A DNA stretch of 64,000 nt. Source: CAXBBB01 sp963841855 (GTDB taxonomy: Bacteria > Bacteroidota > Rhodothermia > Rhodothermales > BA12). Within the stretch, counting starts at the first letter, position 1, and the number at the start of each line of letters is the position of its first letter. Positions 41,899 to 50,148 of this stretch are shown here, in pieces. The stretch lies in NCBI GenBank assembly GCA_963841855.1, contig CAWJEJ010000004.1:1-64000 (forward strand), given 5' to 3'. The notes below the pieces were generated by a model. The model saw only the letters and a list, made by a program, of their open reading frames with translations, had not been told where the DNA came from and made no database searches. The translations under genes and the position numbers were made by a program.

Positions 41899-43761
41899 AT
41901 GTTTCCTGCACGCGCGACCTGCGTCGTCTTTCTCTTGGCGTTGATCGCCGCGCCAAGCTTCGCCCAGGCTCAGGTCACGCTCGGCCAGGCTCACACCTGC
42001 GCGCTGCTGACCGACCGGACCGTTCGCTGCTGGGGTGCCAACGACGCTGGGCAGTCGGCGGCGGGGACGCGCGCGGCCGTGGGCGACGAGCCCAACGAGC
42101 TGGTGGCACTGGAGCCGATCAGCGTGGGCGGAGCGGTCGCCCAGATCGAAGCGGGCGGCTTTCACACGTGCGCGCTCAGGCAAGACGGCGGCGTCCGCTG
42201 CTGGGGCGACGGTGCTGACGGCAAACTGGGCCAGAGCGACACGCAGACGCGCGGAAAAGGCCCGACCGACCTCGAAGATCTGCCCGACATCGCCCTGGGA
42301 ACGGCCGCCGCGCGCATCACGGCCGGACTGCGCCACACCTGCGCGCTCACCCGGTCGGGCGGCGTTCGGTGCTGGGGCAGCGGCACGTTCGGGCAGACCG
42401 GAGCCGGCACGACGCAGGCCCTTGGAGACGCGCCGGGCGAGATCGCCGCCTTGACCGACCTTCCGCTGGGACGTTCGGCGGTCGACATCGCCGCGGGTGC
42501 CTATCACACCTGCGCCGTTCTCGACGACGCCTCGGTCCGGTGCTGGGGGCTGGACACGTTCGGCCAGTTGGGACGCGGAAGCAGCGAGCCCGTCGGCGAT
42601 CAACCTGGCGAGGTAGCTGCCCTGACGGCGGTCCCGGTTCCTGCTGCTCGTTCGGTCGTCGCCGGGTCCGCCCACACCTGCGCGCTGCTGACCGATGGAG
42701 GCGTCGCCTGCTGGGGCGATGGATTTTTCGGCCAACTGGGGAACGGCTCGACCGACATCGTCGGGGATGCGCCGGGCGAAGTCTCGGCCGTCACACCGAT
42801 CCGCTTCTCGTCGCCCGTAACCGAACTCACGGCAGGACGCGACCACACGTGCGCGCGCCTGGCTACGGGCTCGGTGACTTGCTGGGGTGCCGGGGCGTTC
42901 GGCCAGACCGGAATGGACTCGAACCACCGGCTCGGCGACGAACTCGGCGAGCGCGCCGACCTGCTGGCCCCGATTGCCCTTGCGCTGCCCGTTCTCACGC
43001 TGGACGCCGGAGCGACGCATACCTGCGCCGTCCTCGACGACATGACCCTGCGCTGCTGGGGCAGCGGAGCCCAGGGACGGCTGGGCCTGGGCGACACCCG
43101 GACGCGCGGCGATCGGCCGGGTGACATGGCGGCGCTTCCCGTCGTTCCTGTCGGGGCGTCGGTCCTACCGGTCGAGCTAGCGTCGTTCCAGGGCACTGCG
43201 TCGGGCAGCCGCGTGGTGCTGCGCTGGCAGACGGTTTCCGAAACCAGCAACGCCGGGTTTGCAGTCGAGCACGCCGCCCCGGTTGCAGCGTCCGAAAGTG
43301 CCCTTCCCATGCCGCCGATCTGGCAGCACCTCCACACCGTCGCCGGGGCCGGAACGACGAGCGAGACGCAGCGCTACGCCTGGACGACGCCCGAACTGGC
43401 GCCGGGGCGCCACCGCTTTCGCCTGCGCCAGCGCGACCTGGACGGATCCCAGCACATGTCGCCTGTCGTCGAGGTCGTCGTCGGGTTGGACGGATCGGGC
43501 TTCGCACTGACGCGCCTGAATCCCAACCCCGCCCGCAACGCCTCACACGCGCTGCTGCACGTCGCAACAGGTCAGCACGTCCGCGTCGAGGTGGTGGACC
43601 TGCTCGGGCGCGTCGTCGCTGGGGTTTGGGAGGGCGAGCTGGACGCCGGCCGCGCGCAACCGCTCCGCGTCGATGCGAGCGATCTGGGCGCCGGAGTCTA
43701 CCTGCTCCGCGTCCGAGGAGAGCGCTTCTCCACTACGACACCGCTACGCATCGTCCGCTGA
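41899..43761 (+). CDS. Secreted RCC1-repeat protein with T9SS-like C-terminal domain
   Basis: The 620-residue protein has a signal peptide (VFLLALIAAPSFAQAQ) and seven RCC1/BLIP-II-like propeller repeats of about 55 residues, each with H-T-C-A-L/V ... RCWG ... GQ/GxLG (for example GQAHTCALLTDRTVRCWG). A linker in the style of Rhodothermota surface proteins (LPVELASFQGTASGSRVVLR) leads to a final 80-residue domain LNPNPARNASHALLHV ... DLLGRVV ... GVYLLRVR, resembling type A T9SS sorting domains. It should be exported and cell-surface attached. The regular Cys pairs per blade may form disulfides. Its 3' end overlaps the convergent Nudix gene by 18 nt. Confidence 0.85.
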   Translation: MFPARATCVVFLLALIAAPSFAQAQVTLGQAHTCALLTDRTVRCWGANDAGQSAAGTRAAVGDEPNELVALEPISVGGAVAQIEAGGFHTCALRQDGGVRCWGDGADGKLGQSDTQTRGKGPTDLEDLPDIALGTAAARITAGLRHTCALTRSGGVRCWGSGTFGQTGAGTTQALGDAPGEIAALTDLPLGRSAVDIAAGAYHTCAVLDDASVRCWGLDTFGQLGRGSSEPVGDQPGEVAALTAVPVPAARSVVAGSAHTCALLTDGGVACWGDGFFGQLGNGSTDIVGDAPGEVSAVTPIRFSSPVTELTAGRDHTCARLATGSVTCWGAGAFGQTGMDSNHRLGDELGERADLLAPIALALPVLTLDAGATHTCAVLDDMTLRCWGSGAQGRLGLGDTRTRGDRPGDMAALPVVPVGASVLPVELASFQGTASGSRVVLRWQTVSETSNAGFAVEHAAPVAASESALPMPPIWQHLHTVAGAGTTSETQRYAWTTPELAPGRHRFRLRQRDLDGSQHMSPVVEVVVGLDGSGFALTRLNPNPARNASHALLHVATGQHVRVEVVDLLGRVVAGVWEGELDAGRAQPLRVDASDLGAGVYLLRVRGERFSTTTPLRIVR

Positions 43762-44226
43762 CGCGGGCCACTCGGACGGCGGAATCATCAGCGCATCCGG
43801 AATGCCGCGCGCCAGCGTCTCGGCCACCAGCACGGCCAACCGGCGCTGCTCGGACCAGGCCATCCGCTCGGCTGCGTCGCCCGCCGACAGCCATTCCCAC
43901 GCGTCGTGTTCGGCGTCGAGGACGGGATCGGCGTTCAGTTCGGCGCCGAATGCCGGGATCAGGTCGACGCGGTCGTGCTGCCACTCGTAAAACGTATTGA
44001 CGCTCCCAACGGCCCACAACCGCGTTGGCGCGCGGCCGACTTCCTCGCGCGTCTCGCGCACGGCAGCCTGCCACGCCGCCTCGCCCGCTTCGATCTTGCC
44101 ACCGACGATCCGCCACTCGCCCGCGTACACCCGCCCGGCCGAGCGCCGAAGCACGAGCAGTTCGACCCGATCGCCGCGCAGGCGATACGGGTATACGTCG
44201 ACGACGCGGACGGAAACGGTAGGCAT
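43744..44226 (-). CDS. Nudix hydrolase
   Basis: The 160-residue protein has the Nudix box GKIEAGEAAWQAAVRETREEVG pattern (G-x5-E-x7-R-E-x2-E-E-x-G), which binds Mg2+ and cleaves nucleoside diphosphates linked to other groups. The flanking layout (YPYRLRGDRVELLVLRRS ... GEWRIVGG) resembles dATP/diadenosine polyphosphate pyrophosphatases. ATG 44226 begins the fold, and a longer upstream frame over the divergent aldolase gene was rejected. It overlaps the RCC1 gene tail to tail. Confidence 0.87.
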   Translation of the reverse strand: MPTVSVRVVDVYPYRLRGDRVELLVLRRSAGRVYAGEWRIVGGKIEAGEAAWQAAVRETREEVGRAPTRLWAVGSVNTFYEWQHDRVDLIPAFGAELNADPVLDAEHDAWEWLSAGDAAERMAWSEQRRLAVLVAETLARGIPDALMIPPSEWPASADDA

Positions 44227-44319
44227 GACGTGTGGGATCGAGGAGCGGAGCAAGATCGCACCTGGCGCGCCCGCTTCTCGATTCCCACGATCCGCAACGA
44301 GTCGGCGCGGCGTTCGGCG

Positions 44320-44327
44320 TAGTTTCG
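44320..44327 (+). promoter_or_regulatory. Candidate -7 element of the threonine aldolase gene
   Basis: TAGTTTCG ends only 4 nt before ATG 44332. A transcript from it would begin at or within a few bases of the start codon, suggesting a leaderless mRNA, unlike the ~30-35 nt spacing elsewhere. Confidence 0.35.
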
Positions 44328-44331
44328 CGCC

Positions 44332-45345
44332 ATGAGTCTGCCCGTCGACCTCCGCTCCGACACCGTCACGCGTCCCACGACCGAGATGCGGCAGGCGATG
44401 GCTCAGGCCGCCGTGGGCGACGACGTGTTCGGCGAAGATCCCACCGCCGATTCGCTCCAGTCGCGAGTTGCCGAGATGCTGGGCAAAGAGGCCGCGCTGT
44501 TCATGCCGTCGGGCGTGATGAGCAACCAGATCGCGCTCAAACTGCACACCGATCCGGGCGACGAGGTGCTGGCTCCGGCGTCGGCGCACGTGATCCACTA
44601 CGAGAGCGGAGCGCCGGGCGTGATTTCGGGTGTCCAACTCACGCCGCTAGTGGACGTACGTGGCCAGATCACTGCCGCGCAGATCGCTGGCGCCGTCCGC
44701 GCCGGGTTCGATTGGGAACCGCGGACGCGCCTGCTGTGGATGGAGAACACCGCTAACCGCGCCGGGGGCTGCGTGCTCGACTTGGCCGAGACTCGCCGAT
44801 GCCTCGCAGCGGCGCGCGAGCGCGGCATGGCTACCCATCTCGACGGCGCCCGCTTGTGGAACGCCGCCCTGGCGTCCGGCACGTCCGAAGCCGACTGGGC
44901 CCAAAGGTTCGACACCGTCAGTATCTGCCTGTCGAAAGGGCTGGGCGCGCCGATCGGGTCGATGCTGTGCGGCGACTCGGACACCATCCGGCGCGCCCGG
45001 CGATGGCGCAAGCTGCTGGGCGGCGGGATGCGGCAGGTCGGCGTTTTGGCGGCGGCGGCTCACGTCGCCCTCGACCACCGCGCGGGCCTGGCGCACGACC
45101 ACAGACGCGCCCAGGCGTTTTCGGCCCACGCCGCGTCGCTCGGATTGGGAGTCGTCGCGCCGGACACCAACATCGCCCTGTTCGACGTGGCCGAACCGGC
45201 GGCTCAGGCCCAGTCCACGCTCGCCGCCTCGGGCCTGCTCGTCGTTCCGTTCGGCCCGCATCGCCTGCGCGCGACGTTCCACCGCGACGCAGACAACGAC
45301 GCGCTCGCCCGCGCCTGCGCTATCCTCACCCAGCACTACGGCTGA
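44332..45345 (+). CDS. ltaE: Low-specificity L-threonine aldolase
   Basis: This PLP enzyme of 337 residues splits L-threonine or allo-threonine to glycine and acetaldehyde. Conserved DLRSDTVTRPT at the N-terminus, DDVFGEDPT, FMPSGVMSNQ, the PLP-ring Asp in HLDGARLWNA and the Schiff-base Lys in ICLSKGLGAPIGS are all present. It starts 105 nt from the divergent Nudix gene, and lysA follows 42 nt downstream, perhaps from its own promoter. Confidence 0.93.
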   Translation: MSLPVDLRSDTVTRPTTEMRQAMAQAAVGDDVFGEDPTADSLQSRVAEMLGKEAALFMPSGVMSNQIALKLHTDPGDEVLAPASAHVIHYESGAPGVISGVQLTPLVDVRGQITAAQIAGAVRAGFDWEPRTRLLWMENTANRAGGCVLDLAETRRCLAAARERGMATHLDGARLWNAALASGTSEADWAQRFDTVSICLSKGLGAPIGSMLCGDSDTIRRARRWRKLLGGGMRQVGVLAAAAHVALDHRAGLAHDHRRAQAFSAHAASLGLGVVAPDTNIALFDVAEPAAQAQSTLAASGLLVVPFGPHRLRATFHRDADNDALARACAILTQHYG

Positions 45346-45387
45346 CCTCATCGGCGCTCGTACGTGGCCCCTCTATCTCTTTCCGCC

Positions 45388-46638
45388 ATGGCCGAACTCG
45401 CGCCCGCGCCCGCCCTCCCCGCTCCGAGCGAGACTTTGCTCGCCATCGCCGAATCGCACGGCACGCCGACGTACGTCTATTCGGAGCGCGTCATCGACCG
45501 GCAGGCGCGCAAGCTGACCCGCCTGTTCGACGGGTTGGACGTGTCCTTTCTCTACGCCATGAAGGCCAATCCGGCGCCGCCGATCATCGAGACGCTGGGA
45601 CGCCACGGATTCGGCGTCGACGCGGTCTCTCCAGGCGAGATGCTGTGGGCGCTCCGGCTGGGCATTGAGCCCGGGCGCATCCTGTTCTCGGCCAACATGA
45701 TGACCGACGACGAGATGCACGCCGCCCAGGCGCGCGGAGTCGTGCTCAACATCGGCGAGTTGACCCGGCTCGAACGCTACGGACGCGCCTATGGGGGCAG
45801 CGAGGTCTGCGTCCGGCTCAACCCCAAGCACGGCGCCGGGCATCACGCCCACGTCGTCACGGCGGGCGATCGGACCAAGTTCGGCATCCCGGTCGAGCAG
45901 ATCGAACAGGCACTCGCCATCGCGAAGGTGCATGATCTGAAGATCGTCGGCGTGCATCAGCACATCGGCAGCGGCATCCTGTCGTCGCAGCAGTTCGCCG
46001 ACGCCATCGCCGTCACTCTGGCCGAAGCGCCACGTTTCAAGGACGCGCGCTGGGTCAATCTGGGTGGCGGGCTGGGCATCCCTTACCGTCCGGGCGAGGA
46101 AGAGATCGACGCCGACACGTTCCGCTCGCGCGTCGTCGCGCCGCTATCGGACTACCAGCACGCCCACCCGCACCTGAGCTTTCGCCTTGAGCCGGGCCGC
46201 TTCTTGACGGCTCAGGCAGGCGTGCTGCTGACGCGCGTCAACACCGTCAAAGAGGGATCGCGGCGCACGTTTGCGGGCACCGACACCGGCATGGGCCAAC
46301 TCGTCCGCCCGACGGTCTACGACGCCTACCACCACATCCTCAACCTGAGCAACCCCGGCGGCGCGCCCAAACCCTACGACGTGACGGGCAACATCTGCGA
46401 GACCGGCGACGTGCTCGCCCGCGAACGCGCTCTGCCCGACGTGCGCGAGGGCGACGTGCTGGCCGTCCTCGACGCCGGAGCCTATGGCATGAGCATGGCG
46501 AGCACGTACAACCTGCGCCCGCTGCCCGCCGAAGTCTGGCTCGACACATCGGACGTGCCGCACTTGCTGCGCGCCAGGGAGAGCGACCAAGCGTTCGTAG
46601 AGCGCACGATGGACGGCTACCGCGCGGTCGGCTCCTGA
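45388..46638 (+). CDS. lysA: Diaminopimelate decarboxylase
   Basis: The last step of lysine synthesis decarboxylates meso-diaminopimelate to L-lysine using PLP. The protein of 416 residues has the PLP Lys in YAMKANPAP, GVDAVSPGEM, VHQHIGSGI, the glycine loop NLGGGLGIPY, RLEPGRF and the partner-site motif NICETGDVLA. ATG 45388 was chosen over GTG 45364, which lies in a TACGTGGC element that may be the -7 site. It converges on the FAH-family gene with 1 nt between stops. Confidence 0.95.
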   Translation: MAELAPAPALPAPSETLLAIAESHGTPTYVYSERVIDRQARKLTRLFDGLDVSFLYAMKANPAPPIIETLGRHGFGVDAVSPGEMLWALRLGIEPGRILFSANMMTDDEMHAAQARGVVLNIGELTRLERYGRAYGGSEVCVRLNPKHGAGHHAHVVTAGDRTKFGIPVEQIEQALAIAKVHDLKIVGVHQHIGSGILSSQQFADAIAVTLAEAPRFKDARWVNLGGGLGIPYRPGEEEIDADTFRSRVVAPLSDYQHAHPHLSFRLEPGRFLTAQAGVLLTRVNTVKEGSRRTFAGTDTGMGQLVRPTVYDAYHHILNLSNPGGAPKPYDVTGNICETGDVLARERALPDVREGDVLAVLDAGAYGMSMASTYNLRPLPAEVWLDTSDVPHLLRARESDQAFVERTMDGYRAVGS

Positions 46639-46639
46639 A

Positions 46640-47293
46640 TCAGCGGACTTCTATACGCAGTTCGGGCAGCCCCTCGATCGACGCCACCAACTCATCGCCC
46701 GCCTGCACCTGGGCGACGCCTTCGGGCGTGCCGGTATAGATCAGATCGCCCGGTTCGAGCGTGAACAGGTGCGAGCAGTGGCTGACGAGAAACGGGACCG
46801 AGAACAGCATGTCGGACGTGGTGCCCCGCTGCCGCTCGTCGCCGTTGACGCTGAGCCGGACCGCCGCGTCGGAGAGATCGGGCGCGTCGGCTGCGGAGAG
46901 GACGGGTCCGAGCGGTGCGAACGTGTCAAATCCCTTGGCCGTCGACCAGGGCAGACCTTTGGCTTTGGCGATGGCCTGCACGTCGCGCGCCGTCATGTCG
47001 AGGCCGACCGCGTAGCCCGCCACAAAATCCATCGCATCGGCCTCGTCTATCTTGGTCGCCGCCTTGCCGATCACGACGACGAGTTCGACCTCGTGATGCA
47101 CGTCCGTCGATTGCCGAGGGATCACGACCGCTCCGCCCGACGCCACTAGCGCACTCGTCGGCTTCAAAAACACGACCGGTTGGGACGGCACCTCGTTGCC
47201 CAACTCGCGCGCGTGCTTGGCGTAGTTGCGCCCGATGCAGACGAGTTTGGTCGGCGTGTAGGTCGTCACGGCGAGATCGAAGGTGAACGGCAT
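46640..47293 (-). CDS. Fumarylacetoacetate hydrolase-family enzyme
   Basis: The 217-residue FAH-fold protein has KLVCIGRNYAKHARELG, PVVFLKPTSALV, HHEVELVVVIGKA (the metal ligands E-x-E and later D), GYAVGLDMTARDVQ and the C-terminal GDLIYTGTPEGVAQVQ. It matches the short YcgM-like group (acylpyruvate hydrolase/oxaloacetate decarboxylase activities), although the exact substrate is not predictable. ATG 47293 begins the conserved region. Confidence 0.88.
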   Translation of the reverse strand: MPFTFDLAVTTYTPTKLVCIGRNYAKHARELGNEVPSQPVVFLKPTSALVASGGAVVIPRQSTDVHHEVELVVVIGKAATKIDEADAMDFVAGYAVGLDMTARDVQAIAKAKGLPWSTAKGFDTFAPLGPVLSAADAPDLSDAAVRLSVNGDERQRGTTSDMLFSVPFLVSHCSHLFTLEPGDLIYTGTPEGVAQVQAGDELVASIEGLPELRIEVR

Positions 47294-47375
47294 AAGCGTC
47301 GGCTGTGTGAAGGAGAGCGCGGAAGATAGCAACATGGCCTAACACGTGTCCGTTTTGAGCACGTGGAGAGAATCG

Positions 47376-47408
47376 AAAGCTGTCGGGTTTTGGAAACCTG
47401 ACAGCTTT
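47376..47408. repeat. R3 hairpin, variant A-prime
   Basis: AAAGCTGTCGGGTTT, a TGG loop and AAACCTGACAGCTTT form a 15-bp stem with one G-T type change. Relative to the copy at 15774 the outer pairs have changed on both arms so that pairing is kept. Confidence 0.7.
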
Positions 47409-47665
47409 GAAACGTGGGAGTTGAATGGCGATCCGCCCGAGGCCGCGTAGCTCGAAGGCCATCAGGGCGAGCGCATTGTCTTCGCCTCAGTTCAACTCCT
47501 ACCTTTTCAACCGTCTTCCCTGCCCCGCAGGGATCCACAACCGCTCCACAAGCCAGATCTCGCCTCACACCTGTCCCGCACCGGATAGGCAATGTCGTGG
47601 CCCGCTAACAATGCGCTCGCCCTGAAAGGCCGTTCAGATTAACCCTATCTGCACGTCTCCGGTTC

Positions 47666-47673
47666 TATATTGG
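47666..47673 (+). promoter_or_regulatory. Candidate -7 element of rplU-rpmA
   Basis: TATATTGG matches TAnnTTGG and lies 88 nt before rplU, leaving a leader of about 75 nt. It is the only such element visible before the operon. Confidence 0.4.
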
Positions 47674-47753
47674 AAGGCTCCGCAGCGATCACGCACGCGG
47701 CATCCCTTTTTCTCTCGCGCCGGTAGCCAACCCGTCGCCCAAAGCAGAGCACC

Positions 47754-48065
47754 ATGTACGCTATCGTCGAAATCGCAGGCAAACAGTTCAAGGTCGAACA
47801 AGACGCCACGCTCTACGTCCCCTTCCACTCAGGAGCCAGCGAGGGCGACACGGTCACGTTCGACCGCGTGCTCCTCACCGGCGGTGACACGACGACGGTG
47901 GGCACGCCCGCCATCGAAGGCGCGACCGTCGAAGCCACCGTGCTCGGCCACGTCAGGGGCGACAAGATCATCGTCTTCAAGAAGAAGCGCCGCAAGCGCT
48001 ACCGCCGCACGCGCGGACACCGCCAGGACTACACGCAAATCCAGATCACGTCGATCGGCGTCTAA
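47754..48065 (+). CDS. rplU: 50S ribosomal protein L21
   Basis: The 103-residue L21 has the standard start MYAIVEIAGKQFKVEQ, the middle VEATVLGHVRGDKIIVFKKK and the RKRYRRTRGHRQDYTQI rRNA-binding tail. It binds 23S rRNA in the large subunit. rpmA follows 42 nt later, the usual rplU-rpmA order. Confidence 0.98.
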   Translation: MYAIVEIAGKQFKVEQDATLYVPFHSGASEGDTVTFDRVLLTGGDTTTVGTPAIEGATVEATVLGHVRGDKIIVFKKKRRKRYRRTRGHRQDYTQIQITSIGV

Positions 48066-48107
48066 GCCCGTCCGCTCTCCTCTCGCACGCACAACCACTC
48101 TCCTCTC

Positions 48108-48362
48108 ATGGCACATAAGAAAGGCGTAGGCTCCACCAAAAACGGTCGCGACTCCAACCCCAATATGCTCGGCGTCAAAGCCTTCGGCGGCGAGTCCGTC
48201 ACGGCAGGCTCGATCATCGTCCGCCAGCGCGGCACCAAGGTCCATCCCGGCACCAACGTCGGACGCGGCGGCGACGACACGCTGTTCGCTACCGAGCACG
48301 GCACCGTCCGCTTCTCGCGCGGACGCAACAACCGCAAGTTTGTCCACATCGACGCGGTCTGA
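48108..48362 (+). CDS. rpmA: 50S ribosomal protein L27
   Basis: The 84-residue L27 has MAHKKGVGSTKNGRDSN at the N-terminus, whose tail reaches the peptidyl-transferase centre, and GSIIVRQRGTKVHPG and NVGRGGDDTLFA. There is no N-terminal extension needing cleavage of the Firmicutes type. A terminator-like hairpin follows 22 nt after the stop. Confidence 0.98.
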   Translation: MAHKKGVGSTKNGRDSNPNMLGVKAFGGESVTAGSIIVRQRGTKVHPGTNVGRGGDDTLFATEHGTVRFSRGRNNRKFVHIDAV

Positions 48363-48383
48363 GAGCCACTGGCTCTCCCTCTT

Positions 48384-48427
48384 GCAGCCTCCACTCGACG
48401 CGTTCGGGTGGAGGCTGCTTTGCGTTT
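48384..48427 (+). terminator. Terminator of rplU-rpmA
   Basis: GCAGCCTCCAC (48384-48394) pairs exactly with 48408-48418 around a 13-nt loop and is followed by TTTGCGTTT. The T-rich tail is interrupted but fits an intrinsic terminator in GC-rich DNA. A smaller hairpin GAGAGCC-ACT-GGCTCTC precedes it at 48361-48377, overlapping the rpmA stop codon. Confidence 0.7.
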
Positions 48428-48454
48428 GCGGCATTCCTCCTCACAACTCCTTTC

Positions 48455-48482
48455 GTCATCGCGAGCGAAGCGCGGCGATCCC
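48455..48482. repeat. R1 repeat, half copy d
   Basis: GTCATCGCGAGCGAAGCGCG followed by GCGATCCC matches only the left arm of R1. The right arm is absent or strongly changed in the following bases. Confidence 0.65.
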
Positions 48483-48586
48483 CGAAGCCCGACCCAGTTT
48501 CACCACGCGACGCCTACCACCGAACACAGCAACCGTCTCCACCACCCCTGCGCTTCGGGCATAGCTTTCGAACTGCTTTACCATCT

Positions 48587-48613
48587 GCGGGCGAGATGAA
48601 CCTCGCCCCTACG
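48587..48613. repeat. R2 repeat copy (GGGCGAG-ATGAAC-CTCGCCC)
   Basis: TGCGGGCGAGATGAACCTCG continuing to CCCCTAC is a hairpin of the R2 type and is nearly identical to 61531-61557. It sits just upstream of the promoter-like element of the GH13 gene. Confidence 0.65.
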
Positions 48614-48614
48614 G

Positions 48615-48622
48615 TAGCTTGC
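48615..48622 (+). promoter_or_regulatory. Candidate -7 element of the GH13 gene
   Basis: TAGCTTGC lies 36 nt before ATG 48651, immediately after an R2 repeat. It has the same core and spacing as other candidate elements in the window. Confidence 0.38.
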
Positions 48623-48650
48623 TCACTGCTCCCTCGGTTTTCCTCTGCTC

Positions 48651-50003
48651 ATGCGTCTACTCACCATCTTGCTGCTGCTCCCGCTCACCGCTTGCGTCGA
48701 ATCGCTCGACGGACCGCCCGGTTCAGGCATGGGTGACCTACCGATGGCTTCTCCGGCATGGATCGGCGACGCGGTCATCTACGAGATTTTCGTGCCCGAC
48801 TTCTCCCCCCAAGGCACGTTCGCGGGCGTCGAGGCCCGGCTCGACTCGCTCCAGGCGCTGGGCGTGACGACGCTCTGGCTCATGCCCATCCACCCGATCG
48901 GCGTCCAAGGGCGCAAAGGCGACGCGCTGGGATCGCCTTATGCCATTCGCGACTACTACGCCGTGAACCCCGACTATGGGACGATGGCCGACTTCCAGAG
49001 TCTGCTAGCCGCGACGCACGACCGCGACATGAAGCTGATCCTCGACTTCGTCGCCAATCACACGGCCCCGGACAATGCGTGGACGACTGAACATCCCGAC
49101 TGGTACGTGCTCGGCAGCGACGGAAAGCCGCAAACCCCACGCGACAACGACGGCGTCCCGACCGACTGGACCGACACCGTCGAACTGGACTACGACAATC
49201 CCGAAGTCGCTCAGGAAATGACCAACGTGCTGCGCTTCTGGGCGATCGAGCAAGGCGTCGACGGATTTCGGTGCGACGTGGCGAGCATGGTGCCGCTCGA
49301 GTTTTGGCAGGACGCCATCGCCTCGCTGCGTGCCGAAAAGGGGATCCTGATGCTGGCCGAGGGCGACGAGATGGAGTTGCACAGCGCGGGCTTCGACTTG
49401 ACGTATGCGTGGCCCGAGTACGCGACGCTCAAAGAGGCTTGGGCCGGAGAGCCTGCCGCCAAGTACGCCGATCGCGTCGCGGGCGTCTTGACCCAACTGC
49501 CGCCCGGAGCCGCCCGCCTGCGCTTCTCGACCAACCACGACGAAACCGCGTGGGACGCTCCGCCGCCTGCCCTCTTCGGCGGACAGGCCGGAGCACAAGC
49601 CGCCTTCGTGCTCACCGCCGCCTTGCCCGGCGTCCCGCTCGTCTACAACGGGCAAGAGACCGGCATCGACCAGACCGTCCCCTTCTTCTCGTCGACACCG
49701 ATCGACTGGACCGCAAACCCCGACGTGCAGGCGTGGTACCGGCGTTTCTTCGAGATCTATACCGCGTCCGAAGCACTCCGCCGGGGCGACTATAGACTGC
49801 TCTCGGCAACCAACGACGCCCTCGCATTCGAGCGCACCTCTCGCGACGAGCGCCTGATCGTCGTCGTCAACGTCCGCTCCAATCCTACGACGATCAGCCT
49901 GGAGCCAGCGACGGGCCGCGACCTGCTCTCGGGCGACGCGGTCGAGTTAGGCAGTGCGACGGAGTTGGCGCCGTACGCCGCGTACGTGATTGCTGTCGAC
50001 TGA
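48651..50003 (+). CDS. GH13 alpha-amylase-family lipoprotein
   Basis: The 450-residue glycoside hydrolase has a lipoprotein signal (LTILLLLPLTAC, Cys15) and a (beta/alpha)8 barrel: region I DFVANHT, region II GFRCDVAS with nucleophile Asp209, region III MLAEGDE with acid/base Glu237, and region IV FSTNHDE with Asp297. A beta domain C with a Pro-free end (LAPYAAYVIAVD) closes it. It should cleave alpha-glucans or maltodextrins outside the inner membrane. No sugar transporter or SusD-like partner is adjacent, so it may act alone. Confidence 0.92.
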   Translation: MRLLTILLLLPLTACVESLDGPPGSGMGDLPMASPAWIGDAVIYEIFVPDFSPQGTFAGVEARLDSLQALGVTTLWLMPIHPIGVQGRKGDALGSPYAIRDYYAVNPDYGTMADFQSLLAATHDRDMKLILDFVANHTAPDNAWTTEHPDWYVLGSDGKPQTPRDNDGVPTDWTDTVELDYDNPEVAQEMTNVLRFWAIEQGVDGFRCDVASMVPLEFWQDAIASLRAEKGILMLAEGDEMELHSAGFDLTYAWPEYATLKEAWAGEPAAKYADRVAGVLTQLPPGAARLRFSTNHDETAWDAPPPALFGGQAGAQAAFVLTAALPGVPLVYNGQETGIDQTVPFFSSTPIDWTANPDVQAWYRRFFEIYTASEALRRGDYRLLSATNDALAFERTSRDERLIVVVNVRSNPTTISLEPATGRDLLSGDAVELGSATELAPYAAYVIAVD

Positions 50004-50022
50004 GTGAGGGTTGCGGAGTGGG

Positions 50023-50056
50023 AAACATGACATGCCTCTGAAGACATGTCATGTTT
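50023..50056. repeat. R3 hairpin, variant B
   Basis: AAACATGACATG and its complement CATGTCATGTTT (50045-50056) form a 12-bp perfect stem around CCTCTGAAGA. It lies between the GH13 stop and the convergent HsdR_N gene and so could end both transcripts. Confidence 0.7.
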
Positions 50057-50070
50057 GAGGCCACCACCGT

Positions 50071-50120
50071 CGCGCCGGATGCGAGGACGTACGCTTCGTG
50101 ACGCATGTCGTTGGTGAGCG
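50071..50120 (-). pseudogene. Decayed duplicate of the HsdR_N gene 3' end
   Basis: These 50 nt match 50188-50237, inside the neighbouring HsdR_N gene, at 43 of 50 positions. On the minus strand they read TNDMRHEAYVLASGA against TNGLRHEAYVVSSGA in the intact gene. The rest of the copy is lost and the reading frame runs into an R3 hairpin. It is a short relic of a paralogous or duplicated gene end. Confidence 0.7.
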
Positions 50121-50148
50121 TGGACGATACGAACATCCCAACGGCCCA

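Larger units (their letters stand above)
47294..47753. other. Gene-free stretch with R3 hairpin and rplU promoter
   Basis: No protein-like frame is seen in 460 nt. It contains an R3 hairpin (47376-47408), then about 200 nt of unexplained non-coding DNA, then the leader of rplU-rpmA with a TATATTGG promoter-like element. The 80-nt rplU leader could hold a ribosomal-protein control site, but I recognise no known structure. Confidence 0.5.

Noticed and set aside
39942..42218. 758-codon plus-strand open frame opposite the second exporter gene
   Set aside because: It mirrors a well-supported ABC transporter gene, has no domain and arises from the high third-position GC of the coding strand.
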